From: Leptobrachium leishanense
Lineage: Eukaryota; Chordata; Amphibia; Anura; Megophryidae
DNA: 64,000 bases
NCBI GenBank assembly: GCA_009667805.1
Contig: CM019065.1
Location: 149,580,101-149,644,100, forward strand
Direction: 5' to 3'
Under the pieces are notes generated by a model that was given only the letters and a program-made list of their open reading frames with translations, had not been told where the DNA came from and made no database searches. The translations under genes and the position numbers were made by a program. Positions 21,097 to 32,792 of this stretch are shown here, in pieces (position 1 is the stretch's first letter; each line of letters begins with the position of its first letter).

Positions 21097-23308
21097 TTGT
21101 TAGAGATTATTGACTTCTTTAATAGGTCAGGGATATATTAATTATGACGCATATTTTTCTTATTGTTGATATACATAGATATATATATATTATTGACAGT
21201 GCCTCCAATACCAGTGGTATAAATTGGTATTTAACCCCTAAGATAGGGATTAATAACCAATCAATGAATATACGTCTTAACAAATATATGGCGCGTTATC
21301 CCGAGTTCTTTTGATGCTCTCTAGATATTTTTAAACACAATAAAATCAATAAAGATATGAGACTGCGTAACGGTAAAACAATTCAAACCAAAATTTATTC
21401 ACACGTCAAGTTTCATACAATCGTATGTTATCAACGGATTAGCAAACTACAATTTACAAGTGATTATAGATTGTGATTAGTAGCGATACTGCGACACGTA
21501 ATAATCTAATGGACAGATATTTTAGGTTTATAGACCGCAGCACAGATATACACGCCTCAATTCTTAAACACCAAACTCTAATTCTATTCACTTAAACCTT
21601 TCCCATTATAAACCAATCCTCCACCTGGCTAAGATAAACACTCAGTTACTGGGCATCACCTGGAGCACAATTTATTATTGTGGGGGCCTATTCACTAAAT
21701 GCAACTTCCTTCAGGGAGATACATAACACACTCGATAGGGAGACTATCTCTTCCACAGATCAATCACAGCACTTCATTCGATATACGTTAACCCAACGCT
21801 TCTTAATGACTTACAGTGCATGCATTCATTCGAAGGGGCTGCAAGATGGATATGGAAGGAGTTATGCTAGGTTACGAATGGGGCGGACGGCACTTGACAT
21901 ATAAAAGCTATTTCACGGTCCCAGCGTATCTCACTATAGGTATATAATTGATCTTTAGATGTCCACAAACAGTATTCTTGGAATATAAATAATTTCACTA
22001 AATTATGGCTCAAGTATGCAGCCGGTAATAGGTTTCTCCCTTAGCAGTCCTCTGCAGTGGACTGTAAAGGCAGAATTTCTATTCTACTGATTATTAGGCT
22101 CAAACAGCAAAATAATTCATTTATATTCCTTTAGTTTGTGATGGACATCTAAAGTCAGGACTATGCAATTAGAAAATATATATCATATTATTCAGGTATA
22201 CTTTACCATCTGGTTAGTGAAGATAGAGTGGTGGAAGATTAGGGTGTGGTCGGTCTTAAAGGGGCGGCCGATGGTGATTGCCTTTCTTCCCTCCAAGCGT
22301 CCCTCAGGTCTCTCCCCAAGCTTTTCTCAGTCTCCCCCTTCTGCTCTGGAGTGTCCTCTCTATATAGTGGTCTTCCGCCCAGTTTTAGATCTAGCCCATC
22401 ACTATTTGGCCTCATTTGATTGGAGGATATATATATTCATCAACTCCAGGGGTCTGTCCAGGTGTTATATTACCTGGCCAGCAGATGGCGCTCTCAGATC
22501 ATCCATCAACCTTCTGCAGGAATTAATTTATGTGTTTGGACAATCTTTTACTGGTTTGGGGTCTTTTATTCCTATATCCCGGGACTCCATAGATTTTATT
22601 AACAAATCAAAATTTATTTCTATTGTGGCATCGCCAGCATAACTTCGCCACGGCGTGTGTGCATCTCATCCCCCTTTACTTATATCCACAGGGATGTGTA
22701 TGTGAGGGACATACAATCATTCATTCGTGGTATCGTTTTTAACAGTCACACGTTACCCGACTTAATCGGCTTCATGCGGGTTAGTACACCAGACATTCGT
22801 GATGATCAACTAATGTGGTAGGGCCTCTGTTTTTATAAGATGCAAAATTATCAGTTCTAACTAATAAAATTCTCATACCATATAGTACATATTGCCGAAT
22901 AGCATAGCATTACAAGCTGGTTTACCCAAGCCATTTAACCTTCTTTGGTTTTTTTCTTTATTGGGCAACCTATTGTTCCATGTTTACGTGGCTTTCAGAG
23001 TTTCGATCTGACGAAATAAACACCATACTGAGATTCTATCTTGTTGTCATTGTGTTCCCTTACTTTTAAACCATTTGATCTAACCCCTGTTTGGTTGTAA
23101 CAAATAAATAAAATAAACAGAGTCCATTAGACCGTCTTTGATCAATGTTAAATGTCCTTTCTTGTATGCGTAACACTAACGAGTTTAGCTTATCTCTTGT
23201 TCTTGTTATATATTAACGACGCAGACAAGTTGTTCGTGTGGCGCAATTCCTGGCCCAAATTTAAACATTCCTGCGTTATAGAAATTTTATATCTAAAAAG
23301 GTCTGACA
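21097..23308 (-). mobile_element. 3' LTR of element E2 (minus strand)
   Basis: This 2212-bp block recurs in direct orientation at 26471-28692 with only about a dozen substitutions and a similar number of small indels by eye. It begins TGTTAGAG and ends CTGACA on the plus strand (TGTCAG...CTAACA in element orientation). In element orientation a purine run (GAAAAGGGGGATT) lies just before it, as a polypurine tract should. Frames inside (for example 21680-21904, 22163-22642) recur in both LTRs only because the DNA is duplicated. Confidence 0.9.
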
Positions 23309-24644
23309 AATCCCCCTTTTCAATATCTACTCATCTAGATTCAGGAGTAGGAATTGACATGGACCAATTGGATAGGAAATTTTACATCTGTATGGTAGCC
23401 TTAGTCTTTAACAAGTTGTTAGGTATCGACTCCATGCGATAATTGGTGCAGAAGAAAAAAAAATTGGTAAATGCATGATGGGTTCTCACGACCATCCCCC
23501 TTTTGTGGTTCCCCATTTCTTTTACGAACGGGGTAATCTGAGGGTGAATCAATGAATTCCAGTTGATGAAAATGGATTTGAAATCAAGCAGTGTTTTCCC
23601 GGGTAAGACCTTTCAAGCGAAACATCTTGTGGCTTGTTGATCTTTTCATCTATGGAGGTTGATTTTCAAATAACCAATAATGCACTTGTCGTCATCCTTC
23701 CGTTTCTTTGGGTATCCTTTATGACAGGGTGCTCCATGACTTTCTGTCACTTCCAGCCTGGCTGCTCCTGACATCTGAGTCTTTAGGACACGTCTCCATG
23801 CGAGTGACCAATTGTCACTTTACTCATCTTATCTTTCTAAAATGAGATGAACTTCATAAGAATTGATATACAACAACAGGTAAATATTTAGGTTAACACT
23901 TCATCTGTATGTGACTTTAGGATCATGGTAAATGGAAACGGGTAATCTTCCCCATTTCTGATTTATTCCATGCTTTCCCTTAGATGCAGCGCGGCATTTA
24001 TTTTAATTTTAATGCATTTCATCAAGACAGTGACACATAGATTATTAACCCTTTCAATTCTTGCGAGTCATTAAGTATATCATCCCCCTTTTGTGGGCTT
24101 GCTTTCCTAATAGGGGACTGAATAGGATATCGCCCTGTAGAGATATATAGATATAAATACGTGTATATATATATATATTTCCTACAAATTTAATTTCTTT
24201 GACCGTATTAACGAGTTAAAACCAGTGATTGGATTCGGCCTTCCCACGAGGTTTACTCCTGCAATCATGCAGTTATTGTAGGGATTTATTATAACAGACC
24301 CTGTTAATACCTGTTTTTAACCTCCGAGGGCAACTCCATGAACTGGTGTTGAAAATCACTTTACCTGGGGTAGGGAGATTCTCATCCTTACCCACCGTAC
24401 AGAGAACCTTAGGTTTCTTGTAGGCTAATGCGCAATGGGTAGCTGGCTCTCCATCGGGGCATCTGGCTACGACGATCTCCTGAGAGTCGTTGCGGTTAAT
24501 GGCCTGTTATATATCAGAGGACTAGAAGTAGGCTGAAAAATAGGAGAGCGGTTAGCATCCAACAGCAGAAATCCCCCTTTACATACTTTTAGATTCCTTA
24601 TTAATATGTAGACCTGGGGATTCAATGGTGTCAGGTTGTGCCAC
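23309..24644 (-). other. E2 internal region, 3' part without recognisable genes
   Basis: AT-rich DNA between the gag remnants and the 3' LTR. It holds several AAAAGGGGGAT runs in minus orientation (near 23309, 23501, 24080 and 24570) that resemble repeated polypurine tracts. A short open minus-strand stretch near 24480-24300 has no family motif. No reverse transcriptase, RNase H, integrase or env could be seen. Confidence 0.5.
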
Positions 24645-26222
24645 CTATGCTTTTTCATTCAGTTGTTCCCTCTGATTCAATAACATCTGAGGTGTTATTG
24701 ATCCTGTGGCCCGGGTGGCCACTGGATTTATCCCTAAAGAGTTATCAGGCCGCTGTGCCCATACATACTCGGTGATCTTCACCAATTGTTCGGCTAATTG
24801 ATATAACCGGTATTCTAATTGGTTTATTCGGTCATTCTGATCATTTCGTTTAAGGTATCTATTTCTGCGGATCCTATTACGCTCGGGCCTAGAATTATTT
24901 GATGTGTCAGAATCAGCATTACTACTTCTGTCCTGACGGTGTGATCTGGGCCTGGGGTCTCCTGTCTGACCTCCCCTTCTATTTTCAGGGACCTTACGCG
25001 AGGGGGTGACCTACCTATTTGAGGGGATCATCACTTTGAGGAGAATCACTAGATTGGGGATACCTATTTCTTTGGGCAGGCCTAGCCCTTGGGCATATTC
25101 CCTGTGACTATTGTGCGGTCGTGGCCATTGCTCATACCTTCTGCAGTCATTGGGTAACCTCTGCTCCCACTTCTTGGTGGGTGCGGGGCAGGCGTGACCT
25201 GGGGTTCCTATCTGGATTATTCCCTCTTACCACCTCAGCGTATGATTTCCTCCTGGCAACATATACCTGGGAGGCATCCTGATATTGCTTAGGGGCAACT
25301 TGGCTTGTGGTATGGGCCCTTTTATTTGACCTATGACTCCCATGACTGGTCTCATTAGATGGCTGGACCTGCACTTTTATAGGCCTTGAAGGGATCCCCC
25401 TTTCGCCCTGTTTAACATCATCGCGGGGCACTTACAGAATCTACCCCACTGTCTTTGGCATGCTCTTTTAAATGAGGGCCAGCATCAGGCTTATGGTCAG
25501 AGAAACAGTTTCTGTTTGTCTACCCTTTACCTGGGATATGGAGTCTATCCGGGCTTTTAGTACCTTCAAGTTTTCAGTGAGCATTGAATTTCATCTGTGT
25601 CAGTTTCAACACTTTCATCACTGCTTGACACCTCGGACCCACTTGAAAGCATTATTTCCTGCATATAGCCATCCAGTTTCTGCTCTAAATTAGAACATTT
25701 CTCTTTAAAACTGTTTAATTCAACACAACTCTCTTTATATACAGCTTGTAAGCTTTGGAGTTGTTCTTGCAGTTTCTGGCTCTGTTTATTTAAAGTAATT
25801 ATTTCTGTTGTTGCATTCTCAAGTCTGTCTGTTAAATCATTAACATTTTCTACTTTTGCATTTAAGTTAGCGATGGTCTCCATCATGACAACCTTTTGTT
25901 TTCTGTTTTGTTTATCCAATGCACAACACAAATACATTATGGAGGGCCATGATTCCATTATAATGCAATTCCTTGTTTCCTTGTCTTTTGTGTTTGTAAA
26001 CACATCCAAGAATTTACACACATCCCCTTCTTTGTCCCACATATAGTGTACAAGACTTTGGGCGCGGTCTTTGATAGTATCAACAAGCACCATCAGACTG
26101 GATTTAATATGCAATGACTCTCTGATATGTTCTACCACTTTACATATTTCAAAACGTCTTGTTACTTTTTTAAGTCTCGATTGAGAGATTGCCTTCTGGC
26201 TACCAGTATCTGAATCAGACAT
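24645..26222 (-). pseudogene. E2 gag remnants
   Basis: Three collinear minus-strand pieces. 26222-25566 starts MSDSDTGSQ, with helices and a coiled coil, and ends in a Ser/Glu-rich tail. 25431-25147 contains RRKSYAEVVRG and basic stretches. 24998-24645 holds a basic region (RNRIRRNR) and a short coiled coil (QLEYRLYQLAEQL). Order and motifs match E1 gag, but the capsid-like middle (FGPHR, SPREFL, FYDALP in E1) is missing. The N-terminal frame is intact. As E2 lacks pol, this Gag would have to act with proteins from another copy. Confidence 0.6.
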
Positions 26223-26470
26223 GTTTCTGCGCTACAGCAATCAGATAACAATAATTCAAAACAAAGTATCCACAGCCAACAACAAATGTTACTTGATTAC
26301 CACTGTTTTAATCCAATAGCTTAATCTGCTACTTGACGACCAGCAAGTTTATGTTACTTTCACAAATACTTGATCTGGCGCTCACAACCACTAACTTGCT
26401 CTCTACTTGATAGATAACTTGATTTTATTGTGAAAAATTCATTTGCATCTCAGCAGTACAGCCTCCAATA

Positions 26471-28692
26471 TGTTAGAGATTATTGACTTCTTTAATAGGT
26501 CAGGGATATATTAATTATGACGCATATTTTTCTTATTGATGATATACATAGATATATATATATTATTGACAGTGCCTCCAATACCAGTGGTATAAATTGG
26601 TATTTAACCCCTAAGATAGGGATTAATAACCAATCAATGAATATACGTCTTAACAAATATATGGCGCGTTATCCCGAGTTCTTTTGATGCTCTCTAGATA
26701 TTTTTAAACACAATAAAATCAATAAAGATATGAGACTGCGTAACGGTAAAACAATTCAAACCAAAATTTATTCACACGTCAAGTTTCATACAATCGTATG
26801 TTATCAACGGATTAGCAAACTACAATTTACAAGTGATTATAGATTGTGATTAGTAGTGATACTGCGACACGTAATAATCTAATGGACAGATATTTTAGGT
26901 TTATAGACCGCAGCACAGATATACACGCCTCAATTCTTAAACACCAAACTCTATTCTATTCACTTAAACCTTTCCCATTATAAACCAATCCTCCACCTGG
27001 CTAAGATAAACACTCAGTTACTGGGCATCACCTGCAGCACAATTTATTATTGTGGGGGCCTATTCACTAAATGCAACTTCCTTCAGGGAGATACATAACA
27101 CACTCGATAGGGAGACTATCTCTTCCACAGATCAATCACAGCACTTCATTCGATATACGTTAACCCAACGCTTCTTAATGACTTACAGTGCATGCATTCA
27201 TTCGAAGGGGCTGCAAGATGGATATGGAAGGAGTTATGCTAGGTTACGAATGGGGCGGACGGCACTTGACATATAAAAGCTATTTCACGGTCCCAGCGTA
27301 TCTCACTATAGGTATATAATTGATCTTTAGATGTCCACAAACAGTATTCTTGGAATATAAATAATTTCACTAAATTATGGCTCAAGTATGCAGCCGGTAA
27401 TAGGTTTCTCCCTTAGCAGTCCTCTGCAGTGGACTGTAAAGGCAGAATTTCTATTCTACTGATTATTAGGCTCAAACAGCAAAATAATTCATTTATATTC
27501 CTTTAGTTTGTGATGGACATCTAAAGTCAGGACTATGCAATTAGAAAATAGATATCATATTATTCAGGTATACTTTACCATCTGGTTAGTGAAGATAGAG
27601 TGGTGGAAGATTAGGGTGTGGTCGGTCTTAAAGGGGCGGCCGATGGTGATTGCCTTTCTTCCCTCCAAGCGTCCCTCAGGTCTCTCCCAAGCTTTTCTCA
27701 GTCTCCCCCTTCTGCTCTGGAGTGTCCTCTATATAGTGGTCTTCCGCCCAGTTTTAGATCTAGCCATCACTATGTGGCCTCATTTGATTGGAGGATATAT
27801 ATATTCATCAACTCCAGGGGTCTGTCCAGGTGTTATATTACCTGGCCAGCAGATGGCGCTCTCAGATCATTAATCAACCTTCTGCAGGAATTAATTTATG
27901 TGTTTGGCCAATCTTTTACTGGTTTGGGGTCTTTTATTCCTATATCCCGGGACTCCATAGATTTTATTAACAAATCAAAATTTATTTCTATTGTGGCATC
28001 GCCAGCATACTTCGCCACGGCGTGTGTGCATCTCATCCCCCTTTACTTATATCCACAGGGATGTGTATGTGAGGGGACATACAATCATTCATTCGTGGTA
28101 TCGTTTTTAACAGTCACACGTTACCCGACTTAATCGGCTTCATGCGGGTTAGTACACCAGACATTCGTGATGATCAACTAAATGTGGTAGGGCCTCTGTT
28201 TTTATAAGATGCTAAAATTATCAGTTCTAACTAATAAATATTCTCATACCATATAGTTGCCGAATAGCATATTGCCGAATAGCATAGCATTACAAGCTGG
28301 TTTACCCAAGCCATTTAACCTTCTTTGGGTTTTTTTCTTTATTGGGCAACCTATTGTTCCATGTTTACGTGGCTTTCAGAGTTTCGATCTGACGAAATAA
28401 ACACCATACTGAGATTTCTATCTTAGTTGTCATTGTGTTCCCTTACTTTTAAACCATTTGATCTAACCCCTGTTTGGTTGTAACAAATAAATAAAATAAA
28501 CAGAGTCCATTAGACCGTCTTTGATCAATGTTAAATGTCCTTTCTTGTATGCGTAACACTAACGAGTTTAGCTTATCTCTTGTTCTTGTTATATATTAAC
28601 GACGCAGACAAGTTGTTCCTGTGGCGCAATTCCTGGCCCCAAATTTAAACATTCCTGCGTTATAGAAATTTTATATCTAAAAAGGTCTGACA
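26471..28692 (-). mobile_element. 5' LTR of element E2 (minus strand)
   Basis: Near-identical partner of 21097-23308. A TATA box in element orientation (CTTATAAAAACAG) lies at about 28197-28209. Several AATAAA signals follow downstream in minus orientation. The element is flanked by ACGT on both sides (21093-21096 and 28693-28696), a 4-bp target duplication as made by gammaretroviral and spumaviral integrases. The junction with the internal region is TATTGGAGGC, read on the minus strand. Confidence 0.9.
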
Positions 28693-28735
28693 ACGTGTAA
28701 ATAGTTTAGCTGGAGAAAACATGGCTAAACTAGAT
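28693..28735 (+). other. Short E1-derived or unique flank between E2 and a Tc1 fragment
   Basis: Begins with the ACGT target duplication of E2 and probably continues the sequence that lay right of 21096 before E2 inserted. Too short to assign. Confidence 0.3.
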
Positions 28736-29206
28736 TTTAGCAACAAAGCGCTGGAGAGTTCTGAAGTGGCCAGCAATGAGTCCAGATCTAAATCCCATTG
28801 AACACCTGTGGAGAGATCTTAAAATTGTTGTTGGGAAAAGGCGCCCTTCCAATAAGAGATCTGGAGCAGTTTGCAAAGGAAGAGTGGTCCAAAATTCCGG
28901 GGGAGAGGTGTAAGAAGCTCATTGATGGTTATAGGAAGCGACTGATTTAAGTTATTTTTTCCAAATGGTGTGCAACCAAATATTAAGTTAAGGGCGCCAA
29001 GAATTTTGTCCAGCCCATTTTTAGAGTTTTGTGTGACATTATGTCCAATTTGATTTTTTTCCTCCCTTTTTTTTGTTTTGTTCAAATACACACAATGGGA
29101 ATAAACATGTGTATAGCAAAACATGTGTTACTGCAATACTTTTCTGTGAGAAATACTTGATTTTCTGGAAAAATGTCTGGGGTGCCAACAATTTCGGCCA
29201 TGACTG
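28736..29206 (+). mobile_element. Tc1/mariner element, 3' fragment
   Basis: Encodes the end of a Tc1 transposase: [11 protein letters not shown] (near 28785) carries the third catalytic acid of the DDE triad, then the frame breaks. The end, GGGGTGCCAACAATTTCGGCCATGACTGTA, is of the form of Tc1 termini that abut a TA target. The 5' half, including the first two catalytic residues and left TIR, is absent. Confidence 0.75.
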
Positions 29207-29276
29207 TATTAGCGAATTGCCAGCCAAATACGGTGACCTTCGGCGGCAGTGAAATAACCAGAGATGTAACGGTTAA

Positions 29277-30087
29277 CCCTTTCGCTGCTGAGGCTTTTCA
29301 CACCTCTGTGCTGAGGTCATTTTTACCAGTTTCGCTCATCATGTTTAAACGCGTTTTGAAGCCTTATTTTAATATATGACCCAGACATATTATATATCGT
29401 TCTTTCCGGCAGACTCGGCAGATTCATAATGTCATTATTATATGTATACGTCATGTCCTGTCTGTATATTATAACAGAAAATGCAATAAAATTGAATTTT
29501 CAATTTACAATGTGTAAAGTGTTTTTTTTTTTCACATTTTAACATGCGATGGTTCGCGGTTATATTTTCTATGGGGTGCACTTGTTAAAAAAATTAGAGA
29601 TGGGGACTCGTTACATTTTTTTTTTTGGGGAAAATTTCGCTATTTTTAACAAACGCACCGCATACAAAAAGCGTTAGTGCAGCATCATTGTTCACATTAT
29701 AATTGAAATGGGAACAATATTGCTGCATTAACAAAACCCCCAAAAAAAATTTTTTCATTTTTTATTTTACATTTTTTTTAAAAACTTTTTACATGGTCAA
29801 GTTTGGTATCGTTGGAAAGGCCATGCTCTGGCCGATCCATCCATATCAAACATTAACCCCTAGCTGCCACGGATCGGGAGATGGGGGGTTCCAATTAACC
29901 CCCTATCACCACCATTGCTGGCAGCTAGGGGTTAACTCCAGGACAGACGAGGATGTCAGCCCGCACCGGGAGGCACAGCGATCGGCCGGAATCCGGCCGA
30001 TCAATGGCCGCAAAGGGAGGACGCGCTCAGCGCGTCCTCCGCACGCAACCCTACCTGCGGGTGGACGCGTCCTCCACAGCGAAAGGG
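29277..30087. mobile_element. piggyBac-like MITE, copy 2
   Basis: Same termini as copy 1 (CCCTTTCGCTGC at 29277 and its complement at 30076-30087), flanked by TTAA at 29273-29276 and 30088-30091. It is 811 bp because a block of hairpins present in copy 1 (from 18820 to within the hairpin at about 19180) is missing. The right-end hairpin GGAGGACGCGC...GCGCGTCCTCC is perfect here. No transposase. Confidence 0.85.
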
Positions 30088-30129
30088 TTAATCTATTAAG
30101 AGAACACTGAACAGAAGAGAAAAGTTGAA

Positions 30130-30540
30130 ATGCCCAAATTTGCGCTGGATCATTCAACAGGTTTAAACAGACGAATCTCATAGGGATTTTTTTTTTTACA
30201 TAGAAACCTATTTTTATTAATTTTATTCAACTGTTCATTCTTTTCATTTGCAGCAAAAAGACTATTTTTTAGAATTGTTTTAGGAATTTTTCAAATTTTA
30301 CTCAGCAAAATTATTGATTCAGATGTTTTAAAAAACATTTTTTTCTGTAACAGACCTTTTTAAATGGTGTGAAGTTCTCAGCCAGTGTCTCTGAATGGTG
30401 AAGGTTGTAAGACAGGCATGGTGACATACAGAAACACATCTCAGGGAAATATAGAGGTGCAGAAGGGGGTCTGAGAAAAATCTACAAGGGAGAGGGAGGG
30501 CATTCGAAATCCAAAAGGGGGGGCCTGGTAACGGAGGAGG
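30130..30540. repeat. Dispersed repeat shared with 48870-49060
   Basis: TTCAACAGGTTTAAACAGACGAATC near 30150 and CTGTAACAGACCTTTTT near 30345 have close partners near 48885 and 49035, with T-rich DNA between. This is an unnamed interspersed repeat. The rest up to 30540 is unassigned. Confidence 0.45.
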
Positions 30541-31600
30541 AAAACAAAAGAAAAAGCCGGTCTCCTCAGCCTGTGTCTAACCAAATGAACAGGCGGGTGT
30601 CATCGTAGAGAACATCCATATCGCAGAAGGTCCTCCAGCTCCACATCGCACCAGTCGAAGGACAGGCGTCCACGAGAGGCTGAGTGTCCATCCGCACCAC
30701 TCGGGGGCAGTTCACCTCCTGCTGGTGACTCCACCGCCGTGGACGTCTCGAGAGCCGCAGCAGTGCTCCTCCCGATAACCAGTGCCCTCCCGACACCCGG
30801 ATCAGACATCACCACTGCACACAGGGGGACCAGCATCTGTTCGTCTCCCAGGCTTCCCGATTCTCCGCCCCTGACCACCACCGCTTCCTCCCAATCCACC
30901 ACATCCTCGCTGAGTATGTCCACCCCAGCCTCGTCCTCCAGGGTAGGCTCCACTTCACCTTCTCGTTGCAGGAACACAGCCTCCGACCTGGAGACATCCT
31001 CCTCCGCGCAAGCCAAGGGTTCAGCCACCGATGGCGCTATGTCCTCCACCGCTGTCAACCGTTCCGTCCCCAGTACCTCCATGAGTGTGCGCCACATGCC
31101 ATGCGTGATCGGGCTCTCATTGTCCCCAGGCATCAGCGTCAGGCAGGCCTCCAGCATCGCCCACAAAGATCTGGTGGGGGGTGGGCAGATCAGCCGCTGC
31201 CGGTCCGCTTTCACCCCCGGTAACTCTGCTGCGAGTCCAACAGCAGCAGCCGGAGGACAGGGGCCCTCCATCCCCGCAGTCTGGATCTCTGTAAAAGGGG
31301 GCCAGAGGAAGGGCCGAAAGGTGCAGGCGCCGAAGCCTAGGCCCCAAGATGGCTGCCAGCAGAACATGCTCCGCAGGCACTTAAGGCCCGGAACGGGGTG
31401 TCTCTGGTCCAGAGGGAGGGTCCAAGCGGCCTACGGACTGCACTACTCCGGTGGCCAGCCACCCCGGTACTTTCAGAGAAAGAAAAAAGTCCAGATTAGT
31501 CTTCTAAAAGTCCTTAATAGCACAGATATGTGGAGCTCCTTCAATGCACGTCCATCTCTGCTGGTAGCCGGCCACGCCCCCGGCTGATCGGCTTTTTCCT
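30540..31600 (-). other. GC-rich block with an unassigned 255-codon minus frame
   Basis: The minus frame 31367-30600 encodes an acidic protein with Gly/Val/Glu bias and no motif I recognise. A shorter frame (30796-30566) ends DDTRLFIWLDTG. The opposite strand is also open for 282 codons (30739-31587), which is what high GC content alone can produce. It could be an inactive retroelement reading frame or a host exon. I cannot name it. Confidence 0.3.
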
Positions 31601-31786
31601 GCGTCGTTAGTGGCTTGTCGGAGTCGCTCGGAGATTTGTTGGGTTTTCTGATTGAGTCGACGGTTTATCTGATCTATTCTGGTGGCTCGATTTGGCACAC
31701 TGCAGGCACTCTGTGATGAATGCCGAATTGAACTCGCTGAAATACACCGAACAAGAGAGCACCTCTGAATAACTCCTTATATCTAG

Positions 31787-32010
31787 TGCTGGGCAATTTC
31801 TTCAAATTTTATCGCGTTGAACATGACCTTAATTTTACTGTTATGAAAATCAAGAAATCTGGATTATATTAGACATGCAATTTGCGCAAAGGCGGTAGAT
31901 CTGGCCGGACGCACACCCCAACAATTAAAGCATCCAGATTCTTTGGTTTTCATAACTATAAAATTGAGGTGGAAATCTAACTCAATAAAAGCAAACGAGA
32001 TTGCCCAGCC
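31787..32010. mobile_element. Foldback MITE, hAT-like ends
   Basis: TGCTGGGCAAT at 31787 pairs with ATTGCCCAGC at about 32000-32009. The inverted repeat extends imperfectly for about 80 bases (TTATGAAAA..CAAGAAATCTGGA against its complement near 31930). Possible TATATC direct repeats flank it. Non-coding. Confidence 0.6.
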
Positions 32011-32499
32011 TGAACTATATCACTTGAATGATTTGATGTTCCAGCGTCAATCAATGCCTGGACCAATAAACTCATGACAAGGTCATTCAAAGGCATCGCG
32101 TCCACTGCGTAAAATCTCTAATCTCACCTGGTTTCAGAGCCCTAAGAGGAGGTGCAGGTAAATAATAGTCACTAAATGGTGAATTGTGGAGAGAAAAAAA
32201 AAATATTACAATTTTAATGCTACTACTCCTATAAACAGTTTTATTTCTCTATTTTGAGCTGCAATATACAGATCCCATGTGATTGCCTCATTGAATCAGC
32301 TGCACACAGAGCATCTTCCTGCCATTACACTGGAATACGTCCAGCCGCCATTATCAGATCATCACACATTGGAATCCAGTGACTCTCCCCCCGTCATCAC
32401 GGTTTGCATCACTCTTTGCAAACCCATGTTCTCTAGCGCTGCTGGTACAGGAGGCGTTTTCTGGAACTCTCCCTCCGTATCCAACAAGGAATGTTGCCC

Positions 32500-32792
32500 T
32501 CAGTCAAGATGGCGCGCCAGGCATCGACACGGCTGGCGACATTATGGCATCCGGCGCACGCAGGAAAGGGAGGGGGAAGGCTGGCGTGAGGCTGAGAGCG
32601 AGAGGGCTGAAGCAGAGCGGAGGAAGGGGCGAGGAGCGGAAGAGAGCGGCTGTTAGAGAAGAGGGTGCGGGCAGGAGCCGGAGGCAGCCCGCCAAAGAGA
32701 GAGAGCAGAAGGAGGCCCCGGGCTGAGGGCACGGACGGAAGCCGAGAGGAGACTGCTCACTGAAGGCCGCCGAAGGACTGAATCGGGAGAAG
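32500..32792 (+). promoter_or_regulatory. PURB: CpG-rich promoter/5' UTR of PURB
   Basis: GC- and CpG-rich sequence, unlike the surrounding AT-rich DNA, runs into the PURB start. AAGATGGCG, the core bound by YY1, occurs at 32506-32514 and again over the start codon (32790-32798). This placement is common in TATA-less housekeeping promoters and translational starts. The transcription start cannot be fixed. Confidence 0.55.

Noticed and set aside
21680..22642. Open frames that recur at 27052-28133
   Set aside because: They recur because they lie in the two LTR copies of E2; they are broken differently in each and have no motifs.
30739..31587. 282-codon plus frame opposite the 255-codon minus frame
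   Set aside because: Ser/Thr/Pro-rich text without motifs; explained by GC content. Only the minus frame is kept, at low confidence.
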